A model generated the notes under the pieces. The model ran no database searches and was not told the origin of the DNA. It was given only the letters and a program-made list of their open reading frames with translations. Below, in pieces: positions 43,657 to 52,587 of a stretch of 64,000 nt of DNA (its first letter is position 1; every line of letters begins with the position of its first letter). Source of the DNA: Lawsonibacter asaccharolyticus (GTDB lineage: Bacteria > Bacillota > Clostridia > Oscillospirales > Oscillospiraceae); NCBI GenBank assembly GCA_003112755.1, contig BFBT01000001.1, positions 2,418,001 to 2,482,000 on the forward strand. The letters are read 5' to 3'. The position numbers were made by a program, and so were the translations under genes.

Positions 43657-46173
43657 GTGAGAGCGATGACAAAACGGATCTTATCTTTGGCGCTGACGCT
43701 GGCCATGGTGCTGTCGCTGTGCCTGACGGTCCAGGCAAAGGGCTCTGTGACCGTCACTTTGGACGGACGGGCCCTGGAGCTGACCGCTCCTGCCTATGTG
43801 GACGGGAACGGCAGGACCCAGGTGCCGGTGACCATCGGCCCCCAGCTGGGGCTGACCTACCAGCAGAAGGAGGGTGAGGTCACCTTTGTAAAGGGGGAGG
43901 CCAGCCTGACCTTCCGGGATGGGGAGAAGCAGGCCGGCAGCATGACCATGGACACCGCCGCCGATCTGTCCGGCAGCGTAGGCTATGTGCCCCTGGTCTA
44001 CCTGGCCCGGGCTTTCGGCTTCCAGCTGATTTGGAACAGCGGGACCCGGACAGCGGCCCTGACCACGCCGGTGGAGGGCTTCCAGGCCCGGGACCTGGCG
44101 GAGATCGAGGCCCCGGCCCACGATTACAGCGAGAGCAACCAGCTGCCTCTGACCGGGTACTTCAAGGCATCCCTCACCGGTGACTTTGCCGGCCGTGAGG
44201 TGCGCTACTACATCCCCGACACAGCGGTGATCCGCCCCTATTACCACTTTATCGCCGTGCCCGACGGGGTGAACGCGGACCAGTTCCTGGTGGACAGCGG
44301 CTGGAAGCAGGTGGCGGATGAGACCGGCGAGTGTCTGTTCGTCCTGCTGCCTGATCAGACCACCTATATGTGGGGAGATGTGGAGCAGGAGAAGGACTAT
44401 ATTGCCGCCGCCAAGGCATATCACTCCGGCAATGGCGCCTATTTCACCACCTTCGGTGAGTTCTATCTGGTGGGCTATGGAGCCGGCGCAGCCCCCCTGG
44501 AGGCCTGGGCTGCGGAGAACCCCCATCTGATCATCAGCCAGGCCTATCTCAACGGGACGACCTGTGGCCTGGAGAACCTCCGGGCGGCCGGAGAGGAGTC
44601 CTACGGATGGAAGCACATGACCGACGGGGATATCCGGGACCGGGACGGCGACGGCATCAACGAGCGGGTAGATGAGAACGGCAACCAGAAGATCCTGTAT
44701 CAGATGGCGGACCGGCTGGATCAGATCCTGAACCCGGACAAGGGGAGCGAAGCAGGCCTTCTGACCAAGGGTGATATGCCCCTTCCCACCTGGCTGGTCA
44801 ACGCGGAGTCCGACGACAGCCTGACCTACTGGAAGCAGGTCAACCGGGCGGACAGCGCAGACGCCAGCGTGACAGCACTGGGAAGCGTTCCGGTGAGCGG
44901 GCAGGTATACAGCCAGAAGGAGGACACCTGGGCCACCGAGTATGCGGGCCGGATCTCCAAGGTGGTGGATCTGGAGACCGCCGCAGACACGGTCTCTTAT
45001 GACTTCACCCGTGCTCTGCGGGACGAGATGACCGATTACACCCGGTATGACAACTCCATCTCCTACGGCAACGGCCTGACCTACCGGCTGGATTATACCG
45101 ACATCCAGGTGGAGCGCTTCTCCTCCCGGGACAAGCGGGCGGTGGGGACCGTCAGCGGCCCGGATCTGAACGGGAACGAGGTGGAGGCTGAGATCACCAT
45201 CCAGGCCCTGACCCTGGACGACGGCTATGTGACAGACGTGCTGCTCTATGTGCCGGAGACAGCGGGGACGAAGGACATCCCCGTGGTGGTGGTATGGCAC
45301 GGCGGTTCTCAGACCGGGCACCTGTTCATGGATTCCACTGCCTGGTGGCAGACCGCCGCGGCGGAGGGCTTTGCCCTGGCGCTGCCTACCCGTACCAACC
45401 ACAACCAGGGTACATCCTCCGACTATGACCTGCCCATCTTCGACAAGGTGGTCCAGTATTTGAAGAACGACGGCCGCTTCGATATGGGCCGGATCTATAC
45501 CACCGGCCAGTCCATGGGCTCTGTGGCCACCATCGCGCTGGCGGAGAACCGAGCCTCCCAGCTGGCCGCGGTGATCTCCAGCAATGCCGGCGGGCCCAGC
45601 CGTCTCTCCGGCGGCGACGCCATCCCCGCCGGACTGGTGGTGGGCGAAGGCAACTATGCCGACCGGGGCATCCCCGGCTATACGGCTGACACCAGTTATC
45701 CCGAGGACGACACCAGCGTGCTGGTGCGCTCCACTGAGGCTGCCGCCGCGGGCGCCGACATCTACTGGGACGCGGCCAAGAACCTGAAGGGCGCGACCAA
45801 TCACAACATGAACGACTGGATCGCCTATTTCACCGATGCCAACGGCCTGGGCGAGGACAGCCTGAGCGATGTGATCGTGTACAGCGGCGGAAACGCCCTC
45901 AACGGCGGCCACGATGATGCCCAGGGCAGCCTGAGCGATTGGGAGAGCAACAACGCCCGCTACCGTACCTGGAAGTGGTACAATGAGGATGACATCCCCG
46001 TGATGACCTACATCTTCTCTCTGTACGAGGCCCACAACTGCATCCCCGGTTTCCGGCCGCTGATGTGGGACTTCCTGGAGCATTACAGCGTGGAGACCGC
46101 CGCCGACGGCACGGTGACCCGCTATTACAGTGCCTCCGGGTTTGAACAGGACGACGCGGTCGTGATCCAGTGA
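43657..46173 (+). CDS. Secreted stalk-domain alpha/beta hydrolase 2 (two hydrolase domains, first inactive)
   Basis: This 838-aa paralogue of gene 1 starts at GTG 43657, with GAGGAGGGC 9 bases upstream. A signal peptide (ILSLALTLAMVLSLCLTVQA) and the stalk domain come first, the latter containing YQQKEGEVTFVKGEASLTF. Domain A again lacks the serine (VGYGAGAAP near residue 275). A calcium-loop-like segment, DRDGDGINE, lies near 327-335. Domain B carries WHGGSQTG, GQSMGS with Ser619 and EAHNC as the likely His. Its overall layout is that of gene 1, pointing to tandem duplication. It has its own promoter and terminator. Confidence 0.75.
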   Translation: MRAMTKRILSLALTLAMVLSLCLTVQAKGSVTVTLDGRALELTAPAYVDGNGRTQVPVTIGPQLGLTYQQKEGEVTFVKGEASLTFRDGEKQAGSMTMDTAADLSGSVGYVPLVYLARAFGFQLIWNSGTRTAALTTPVEGFQARDLAEIEAPAHDYSESNQLPLTGYFKASLTGDFAGREVRYYIPDTAVIRPYYHFIAVPDGVNADQFLVDSGWKQVADETGECLFVLLPDQTTYMWGDVEQEKDYIAAAKAYHSGNGAYFTTFGEFYLVGYGAGAAPLEAWAAENPHLIISQAYLNGTTCGLENLRAAGEESYGWKHMTDGDIRDRDGDGINERVDENGNQKILYQMADRLDQILNPDKGSEAGLLTKGDMPLPTWLVNAESDDSLTYWKQVNRADSADASVTALGSVPVSGQVYSQKEDTWATEYAGRISKVVDLETAADTVSYDFTRALRDEMTDYTRYDNSISYGNGLTYRLDYTDIQVERFSSRDKRAVGTVSGPDLNGNEVEAEITIQALTLDDGYVTDVLLYVPETAGTKDIPVVVVWHGGSQTGHLFMDSTAWWQTAAAEGFALALPTRTNHNQGTSSDYDLPIFDKVVQYLKNDGRFDMGRIYTTGQSMGSVATIALAENRASQLAAVISSNAGGPSRLSGGDAIPAGLVVGEGNYADRGIPGYTADTSYPEDDTSVLVRSTEAAAAGADIYWDAAKNLKGATNHNMNDWIAYFTDANGLGEDSLSDVIVYSGGNALNGGHDDAQGSLSDWESNNARYRTWKWYNEDDIPVMTYIFSLYEAHNCIPGFRPLMWDFLEHYSVETAADGTVTRYYSASGFEQDDAVVIQ

Positions 46174-46189
46174 CCGGCAGATGACTTCC

Positions 46190-46214
46190 GGGGCGGAGCC
46201 AAAGGCTCCGCCCC
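46190..46214 (+). terminator. Terminator of hydrolase gene 2
   Basis: GGGGCGGAGCC (46190-46200) pairs with GGCTCCGCCCC (46204-46214) around AAA, followed by AAATTTTG. Confidence 0.85.
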
Positions 46215-46295
46215 AAATTTTGTCCCGGAAGCCCGGCATACAGATGAAAAGCGGCAGAGACTACAAAAAGTGGGGACAGGTCAAAAAAATGGAGA

Positions 46296-46352
46296 TTGAC
46301 GGTTTGGAGACTGGTTATTAAACTGGACATATCCAAGGGGCATTTTTTGGGA
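46296..46352 (+). promoter_or_regulatory. Promoter and leader block of secreted hydrolase gene 3
   Basis: TTGACG (46296-46301), 17 bases, TAAACT (46319-46324), preceded by an A-run (TCAAAAAAATGGAGA). A weaker version of the shared block, GGGGCATTTTTTGGG, lies at about 46,337-46,351. Confidence 0.65.
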
Positions 46353-46439
46353 GATCTTACAAGGGAGGCGCGGCACAAACAGAGCGGATAAGGAGAGACC
46401 CGGAAATGCCATGGAAAGGAAAAGAGGAGGTTATCGATT

Positions 46440-48428
46440 GTGCGAGCAGTGACAAAACGCATCCTGGCTCTGGTACTGACCCTGGCAATGATCCTGTCGT
46501 TAGGGCTGACCGTACAGGCAGTGGGCAGCCCTGTGTCCATTGAACTAAACGGGACGGCCATGGAGCTGACAGCCCCGGCGTATATCGACGGACAGAACCG
46601 GACCCAGGTGCCGGTGACCATCGGCCCCCAGCTGGGGCTGACCTATCAGCAGAAGGAGGGGGAGGTCACCTTTGTAAAGGGGGAGGCCAGCCTGACCTTC
46701 CGGGATGGGGAGAAGCAGGCCGGCGGCATGACTATGGATACCGCTGCCGACCTGTCCGGCAGCGTGGGTTATGTCCCCTTGGTATATCTGGCCCGGTTTT
46801 TTGGGATCCAGGTGGCTTGGGACGGAGTCAGCAGGACGGTCTCTCTGACCGGCAGTGCCGGCCTGACTGTGGCAGACATCAGCAGTATTCAGGCTTATAC
46901 GGATATGACCTTTTATGGTCAAGGACTGGTTTCGGTGGAGATCACCTACCGTCCAGGAGTGGATGTGAGCGGTGTGACAGCGCAATCCTACATCCTGGAG
47001 GATCGGGGGACCCTGTCCCCGGACTTTGGGCGGATCGAGATCGCGGGTGTGTCCGTTCAGGGACAGACTGTGACCCTGAGCATTGCGGAAAACACTGGAG
47101 CCACTTCCAATAATAAGATGATCTATACCGGAGATCAGAAGGAGGGCTCCCGGGAACGCAACGCCTTTGGCATTTACTGTACCGGGGCTTGGTACCGGGA
47201 TGTAAATGGTGTCATTTACTACGGTAAGGAGGACACCGCAGAGTATAGGGCCAACACCACCGGAATGGGCTACCAGGCCCGGCCCTGCCTGGAGCTGAGG
47301 CTGCGCCACACCGGCGAGGCAGAGAGCGCTTCCGCCTGCCTGGCCAATGAAAAGGGTCAGTATAACGCCGGCGGTCTGTGGAAGCAGACCATTGACGCCA
47401 ATTTTGGCGAAGGCGGCTTCCAGACCTTTGAGGAGCTGGGCATTCAGGTGGAATCCACTGCAAAGAACGCCAAGGATGTGGTCCCGGACCAGTATGTCCG
47501 CGGCTACCTCTATGTCCCGGAGGATTACACCGGTGATGAGGAAGTCCCTCTGGTGGTCACCATCTCGGGCAATGGTACCTCCTTCTGGATCCTGGAAGAC
47601 GGCACCAATAATTTTGGTACCAACATCATGTATGATGCGGCCACCACCTCCTGGATCGGAAAGGGCGCCATTGTGGTGGGGATCCATGACCGCTCGATTA
47701 TGGGCGGCAACGGCGAGGACTATGACTATCTTCTGGACGATGTGAATGTGATCAAGTATCTCCTGGAGCACTACAACATCGACCGGGACCGCATTATCAT
47801 CCATGGCAATTCCCGCAGCACCATGGCGGCCAGCACTATCATCCAGGCACTGGCCGGACAGCCCTACTCCGCCGGACAGGATGCGGCCGACTGGGGTGAC
47901 CGTCCCCGTACCAAGACCCTGGATAAATCGGTATATGACTTCGAGATCGGCGTGTTCCTGTGCAACAACGGCCTGTATGGCGGGCAGGGGCTCTGGACCT
48001 ACGAGGACCGCCTGGCGGTGGCAAAGACCGGTCTGCGGGCATGGATCTTTGACGCGGAGCAGGACTTCAACAACATTGATTATGTGGAGGAACAGATCAA
48101 GGCGTTCAAAGAGGCTGGGTACAGCGACCAGTGGATCGCGGAGAACCTGCGTCTCACCTGCTTCCCCTCTGAACTGTTCTACTACTGGGGTGAGAGCGAC
48201 CACTCCACCACCCGGATCAATTATTGGTACTTTGGAGACGGTGAGATCTATTACGGCTCTGACTGTCATATTGATGAGAATGGGCAGCTGGTGTATGACA
48301 GTAAGGTGATGCCGGGCGGAACTTACACCGTTGAGGCCCGGGGAGCCAGCCGCTCCGGTACTAAGGCGGGTCATGCATACACCGTGTATGGGGAAAACTT
48401 CCAGGAGTGGGCGCTGGAAACAACATGA
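46440..48428 (+). CDS. Secreted stalk-domain alpha/beta hydrolase 3 (single active domain)
   Basis: This 662-aa exported protein begins at GTG 46440 (AGAGGAGGTT upstream) with a signal peptide (RILALVLTLAMILSLGLTVQA) and the family stalk domain. A beta-rich region (about 140-330, starting VADISSIQAYTDMTFYG) precedes one alpha/beta-hydrolase domain. Its nucleophile elbow is HGNSRSTMAAS, with Ser458, and its catalytic His lies in WGESDHSTTR (near 590). It is closest to the first half of gene 4, not to genes 1 and 2. Decayed sequence of a second hydrolase domain follows the stop, so the ancestor was longer. Substrate unknown. Confidence 0.75.
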   Translation: MRAVTKRILALVLTLAMILSLGLTVQAVGSPVSIELNGTAMELTAPAYIDGQNRTQVPVTIGPQLGLTYQQKEGEVTFVKGEASLTFRDGEKQAGGMTMDTAADLSGSVGYVPLVYLARFFGIQVAWDGVSRTVSLTGSAGLTVADISSIQAYTDMTFYGQGLVSVEITYRPGVDVSGVTAQSYILEDRGTLSPDFGRIEIAGVSVQGQTVTLSIAENTGATSNNKMIYTGDQKEGSRERNAFGIYCTGAWYRDVNGVIYYGKEDTAEYRANTTGMGYQARPCLELRLRHTGEAESASACLANEKGQYNAGGLWKQTIDANFGEGGFQTFEELGIQVESTAKNAKDVVPDQYVRGYLYVPEDYTGDEEVPLVVTISGNGTSFWILEDGTNNFGTNIMYDAATTSWIGKGAIVVGIHDRSIMGGNGEDYDYLLDDVNVIKYLLEHYNIDRDRIIIHGNSRSTMAASTIIQALAGQPYSAGQDAADWGDRPRTKTLDKSVYDFEIGVFLCNNGLYGGQGLWTYEDRLAVAKTGLRAWIFDAEQDFNNIDYVEEQIKAFKEAGYSDQWIAENLRLTCFPSELFYYWGESDHSTTRINYWYFGDGEIYYGSDCHIDENGQLVYDSKVMPGGTYTVEARGASRSGTKAGHAYTVYGENFQEWALETT

Positions 48429-48599
48429 CCGATCCCACCTATGCACTGAAGTCCGTGGGGACTCTACGGCAGCGCTATACCCGCCGGCTACTCTGAGAAA
48501 TGAATGGCTGACGATCTGCAGGTCTCCTTCTACAAGGACTACAAGTTCGCCGAGTGGGGCGTGAACAATCACTCCTGTATCTCAGTGAGTGGGCTTTGA
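48429..48599 (+). pseudogene. Decayed second hydrolase domain behind gene 3
   Basis: After the gene 3 stop, one frame (48507-48599) reads DDLQVSFYKDYKFAEWG then VNNHSCISVSGL and a stop. This matches the end of gene 4's second domain, where SGLQSWKFKDWGETDHSVTK holds the catalytic His. The 3' flank (CTCTGCGGAGCGTCTCC, near 48,634-48,650) also matches that of gene 4. Most of the domain has been deleted. No start or ribosome site is present, so it is untranslated debris. Confidence 0.6.
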
Positions 48600-48656
48600 C
48601 CAGAGGAGTGTAAGATCTATTTGCTTTCTCTCTTGCTCTGCGGAGCGTCTCCTTAG

Positions 48657-48694
48657 CGATATGGGGCAGTCCCTCTGGGGTCTGCCCCATATCG
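48657..48694 (+). terminator. Terminator of hydrolase gene 3
   Basis: CGATATGGGGCAG (48657-48669) pairs with CTGCCCCATATCG (48682-48694), followed by TATTTTG. It lies beyond the decayed domain, as expected if the original gene extended that far. Confidence 0.85.
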
Positions 48695-48752
48695 TATTTT
48701 GACCAAGGGGAAGGGGAGAAGAAAAAATGTTTATCTTTCAAAAAAATGTGGA

Positions 48753-48821
48753 TTGACGTTTTGGATATTCAAAATTAAAATAAAACTAAATAGAGCGTCT
48801 TTTTTGACGAAAATGACAAAG
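48753..48821 (+). promoter_or_regulatory. Promoter and leader block of secreted hydrolase gene 4
   Basis: TTGACG (48753-48758), 17 bases, TAAAAT (48776-48781), preceded by an A-run and ATGTGGA as at gene 2. The block GCGTCTTTTTTGACG, then GACAAAGG (48795-48822), follows. Confidence 0.75.
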
Positions 48822-48908
48822 GAGGGGCGCAAAGCAGAGGGAAGAGAGGAAATGCAGAAAAGAGCTCTATCCAATCAGGAGATCCTGAAAAGAGGAGGTC
48901 ATCGATTT

Positions 48909-51900
48909 ATGCGAACCATAACGAAACGGCTCCTGTCTCTGGTGCTGACGCTGGCCATGTTGCTCTCCCTGGGCCTGACCGTCCAGGCTGTCAACACGGC
49001 GGTAACGGTCACGCTGAACGGGACGGCACTGGAGCTGGAAGCGCCCGCCTATATCGACGGGCAGGACCGGACCCAGGTCCCCGTGAGCATCGGCCCCCAG
49101 CTGGGGCTGACCTATCAGCAGAAGGAAGGGGAGGTCACCTTTGTAAAGGGAGAGGCCAGCCTGACTTTCCGGGACGGGTCCAAGGAAGCTGGCGGCATGA
49201 CTATGGACACCGCCGCCGATCTGTCCGGTGAGGTGGGCTATGTGCCCCTGGCCTATCTGGCTCAGTTTTTCGGACTGAGTCTGACCTGGAACGGCGCTGC
49301 CCGCACCGCTGCGCTCTCCACCGGCTCCGACCTGACTGTGGCGGACATCCAGAGCATTCAGGCCTATACCGACGAGACCATGTACGGCACCGGTGTGGTG
49401 GAGGTGCAGGTCACCTATAAGCCGGGTGTCAATGTCAGCGGCGTCACCGCCGACAGCTACATCCTGGAGGACCGGGGCTCCCTGTCCCCCGACTACGGTC
49501 GGATCAAGATCGCTGGTGTCTCTGTCCAGGGCCAGACTGTGACCTTGACGATTGACGACGGCTCTGCAGCCACCGCCAACAACAAGCTGGTCTACACTGG
49601 GGATCAGAAGGAAGGCCCCCGTGAGCGCAACGTGTTCGGCATCTATGCCACCGGCGCCTGGTACCGCGATGTGAACGGCGTCATCTACTACGGCAAGGAA
49701 GATTCCGGCGAGTACAAGGCCAACACCACCGGCATGGGTTACCAGAGCCGCGCGTGCCTGGAGCTGAAGCTGCGCCACGCCGGCGAGGCTGAGAGCGCCG
49801 CCGCCTGCCTGGCCAACGGTAAGGGCCAGTATAACGCCGGCGGGCTGTGGAAGGAGACGGTGGACCGCCAGTTCGGCGCTGGTAAGTTCCAGTCCTTTGA
49901 GGATCTGGGCATCCGGATCCCCTCTACCGCCGCGGCAGCTACTGACGGCACCCAGGACGCCTATGTCCGGGGCTACGCCTATATCCCCGCCAACTATGAT
50001 CCCGCCAACGGCATCGTGTTCACCCTGCAGGGACAGGGCATCTCCTACTGGAAGCTGCCCGACGGCACCGATGACGATGGCACCGGCATCATGTATGATT
50101 CCGCCACCACCTCCTGGGCCAACAAGGGTGCCATCGTGGTCAACATCCACGACCGCTCCAGCGCAGGCCCCGGCGAGTATTTCGATATCTATGATTTCGT
50201 GGTGGACGATGTCAATGTGATGCAGTATTTCATCGACACCTATGGTGTGACCGGCAACATCGTACTCCAGGGCAACTCCAGAGGCACCATGGCCTCCGCC
50301 TTGGTCATTAAGGCTCTGGCTGGACAGGCTTACAACCCCCAGAACCAGAAGAAGGATGCCGGACTGGAGGAGACCAGCACTCTGCCCGAGGGCAAGTATG
50401 ACTTCACCATTGACGCCTATATCTGCCAGAATGGTACCTTCGGGTACAGCTACGATGAGGAGGACTGGGCCGCCATCGCTGCTACCGGCCTGAAGGTTTG
50501 GGCCTTCGACGGAGAGCAGGACTCCAACAACGTGGAGAGCATCGCTCAGTACACCCAGATCATGACCGAACTCAAGGGGGCCGACTGGGCGAAGGAGAAC
50601 ATTCGTCTTACCGGTTATCCCTCTGAGATCTATGCCTACTGGGGTGAGAGCGACCACTCCACCACCCGTATCAACGGCTGGTACTTTGATGATGCCGCTT
50701 TCTATGGCCCCGACCTGGAAATCGTGGACGGCCAGATCGTCTACAATACCAAGCTGAGCGACGGGGATACTTATACCCTGGACTGCCGGGGCAGCGCCGC
50801 CGGCAGCAGCAAGCAGGGCTATAAGTATACCGTGTACGACGAACTGTATCAGGAGTGGGCTCTGGACAAGAAAGGCGCCTCCGTCACCGACGGAGCTCCC
50901 GCCGCTGACCAGATCACCTCTATCCAGGCCACAGCAGTGGCTAACTTCTATGGCTACAAGGTGGGTACAGTGGACATCACCTACGCCGCGGGTACTGACC
51001 TGACCGGCGTCACCGCCGACAGCTACACCCTGTATGACCGGGGCTTCAATAATCCGGAGTTCGGCGAGGTGGAGATCACCGGCGCCTCTGTGGATGGGAA
51101 CGTGGTCACCCTGACCGTCGATCAGGGGACGGATAAGGTCACCGACCGCAGCCGTGAGACTTACGGTACCCTGTGCACCAGCTCCAGCTGGTATGTGGAC
51201 TCAGAGGGCAACGTCCACTACGGCGATACCCAGACCACCGACGCCCTGGGCATCACCATCTACCCCAACACCATTAAAAAGGGCCTGCAGTGGAGAGAGA
51301 ATATGGACCTGGTGCTGTGCGTCAACAGCGACGACATCACCACCGGTATCCGCTCCACTGACGGCGCTGGCACTATGCTCGCCGATACCGTCTGGGAGCC
51401 CACCATCCTGGCCGATGACCTGGACAAGGTGGAGCTGGAGATGGTGGATGTAGGCTGGAAAGCTGCAGACTACACTATGCTGGGCGATCAGGGCGAGGTC
51501 CCCGTCCATGTTATCTACCCCGACAACTATGACCCCAACCGGGCGGAGCCCTACCCCGTCATCGACTATCAGTGCGGCGGCGGCGTCTGCTACTGGGAGG
51601 TCACCGACGGCAGCACCACCCCGGCCAACAACCTGGGCTGCAACGTGGTCTATGACGTGATGATGACCGAGTGGCACCGCCAGATGCCTGACGCCATCAT
51701 TATGAGTGTCAACGTCCACTCCTCCACAGTAGAGAATTCTGCCAAGGAGATCGCCGGCGTGCTGGATTACGCCATCGAGAACTGGAACGCGGACAAGGAC
51801 CGCATCATCCTGGTGGGCAACTCCCAGGGCACCCTGATCTCCTCCGACGTGATCCGCCAGCGCCCCGATCTGGTGGCGGGCTATGTGGAGTGCAACGGCA

Positions 51901-52394
51901 ACCTGGGCGGCATGGCGTCCGCTGATACGGTGGACGGCACCCTGGCAAACAGCAGCCTGGGGAGCTGGACCGAGGAAGAGGTCCAGGCCATGATCGACAA
52001 CGGGGTGTCCGTGTGGATGTTCAATGGCGAGACCGATGGTGACAACCCCGCTGCCCAGCAGGACGTGATCGAGATCGTGAAGGACCTGTACCGGGAAGCC
52101 GGGAAGAGCGAGTCCTGGATCGAGGAGCATGTCCGGGCCTCCGGGCTCCAGTCCTGGAAGTTCAAGGATTGGGGCGAGACCGACCACTCCGTTACCAAGG
52201 TGGTGGCTTGGTACTATTTGGGCCAGCCCTACATGGATGTGGAGAAGGGCACCTCTCTGAAGGCCGGCGAGACCTACCAGTATTCCGGCAAGGAGGAGAG
52301 CTACGAGAAGTATCAGTACACCATGGACTATGTGTACACGGTGTACCCGGAGAGCGTGGCCCAGTGGGCGAAGGACGTTTTCGCCTCTGTGTAA
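48909..52394 (+). CDS. Secreted stalk-domain alpha/beta hydrolase 4 (two active hydrolase domains)
   Basis: This 1,161-aa exported protein is the largest of the family. A signal peptide (LLSLVLTLAMLLSLGLTVQA) is followed by the stalk domain and a beta-rich module starting VADIQSIQAYTDETMYG. Hydrolase domain 1 has QGNSRGTMAS with Ser457 and WGESDHSTTR. The beta module recurs from about residue 665 (ADQITSIQATAVANFYG). Hydrolase domain 2 has VGNSQGTLIS with Ser972 and WGETDHSVTK. Both triads look intact, unlike the first domains of genes 1 and 2. ATG 48909 with GAGGAGGTC upstream gives the family signal sequence; the frame stays open further upstream without a site. Probably a wall-associated esterase or peptidase-like enzyme. 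Confidence 0.75.
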   Translation: MRTITKRLLSLVLTLAMLLSLGLTVQAVNTAVTVTLNGTALELEAPAYIDGQDRTQVPVSIGPQLGLTYQQKEGEVTFVKGEASLTFRDGSKEAGGMTMDTAADLSGEVGYVPLAYLAQFFGLSLTWNGAARTAALSTGSDLTVADIQSIQAYTDETMYGTGVVEVQVTYKPGVNVSGVTADSYILEDRGSLSPDYGRIKIAGVSVQGQTVTLTIDDGSAATANNKLVYTGDQKEGPRERNVFGIYATGAWYRDVNGVIYYGKEDSGEYKANTTGMGYQSRACLELKLRHAGEAESAAACLANGKGQYNAGGLWKETVDRQFGAGKFQSFEDLGIRIPSTAAAATDGTQDAYVRGYAYIPANYDPANGIVFTLQGQGISYWKLPDGTDDDGTGIMYDSATTSWANKGAIVVNIHDRSSAGPGEYFDIYDFVVDDVNVMQYFIDTYGVTGNIVLQGNSRGTMASALVIKALAGQAYNPQNQKKDAGLEETSTLPEGKYDFTIDAYICQNGTFGYSYDEEDWAAIAATGLKVWAFDGEQDSNNVESIAQYTQIMTELKGADWAKENIRLTGYPSEIYAYWGESDHSTTRINGWYFDDAAFYGPDLEIVDGQIVYNTKLSDGDTYTLDCRGSAAGSSKQGYKYTVYDELYQEWALDKKGASVTDGAPAADQITSIQATAVANFYGYKVGTVDITYAAGTDLTGVTADSYTLYDRGFNNPEFGEVEITGASVDGNVVTLTVDQGTDKVTDRSRETYGTLCTSSSWYVDSEGNVHYGDTQTTDALGITIYPNTIKKGLQWRENMDLVLCVNSDDITTGIRSTDGAGTMLADTVWEPTILADDLDKVELEMVDVGWKAADYTMLGDQGEVPVHVIYPDNYDPNRAEPYPVIDYQCGGGVCYWEVTDGSTTPANNLGCNVVYDVMMTEWHRQMPDAIIMSVNVHSSTVENSAKEIAGVLDYAIENWNADKDRIILVGNSQGTLISSDVIRQRPDLVAGYVECNGNLGGMASADTVDGTLANSSLGSWTEEEVQAMIDNGVSVWMFNGETDGDNPAAQQDVIEIVKDLYREAGKSESWIEEHVRASGLQSWKFKDWGETDHSVTKVVAWYYLGQPYMDVEKGTSLKAGETYQYSGKEESYEKYQYTMDYVYTVYPESVAQWAKDVFASV

Positions 52395-52474
52395 GCGCAG
52401 ATAGAGCCGGTCCCGCAGGCCGGCGGAAGGAAGAGCATTACTTTGCTTCCTCTCTCACGCTCTGCGGAGCGTCT

Positions 52475-52528
52475 CCCTAAAAGAGCGCCGGGCAGACCCG
52501 TAAGGGCCTGCCCGGCGCTCTTTTAGGG
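52475..52528. terminator. Long terminator of hydrolase gene 4
   Basis: A perfect 21-bp stem (52475-52495 with 52508-52528) around a 12-base loop, with AAAA and TTTT inside the arms. The preceding CTCTGCGGAGCGTCTCC repeats the flank found behind gene 3. Confidence 0.85.
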
Positions 52529-52587
52529 AAAGGGACCGTTTTTTCTGTCCCGTCATAGGATAGGGAAAGAAATGGGGGCGGTTTGGC

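Noticed and set aside
41661..48572. Very long minus-strand open frames (about 670-850 codons) opposite the secreted hydrolases
   Set aside because: They arise from codon bias of the real genes and show no start sites, motifs or domain content.
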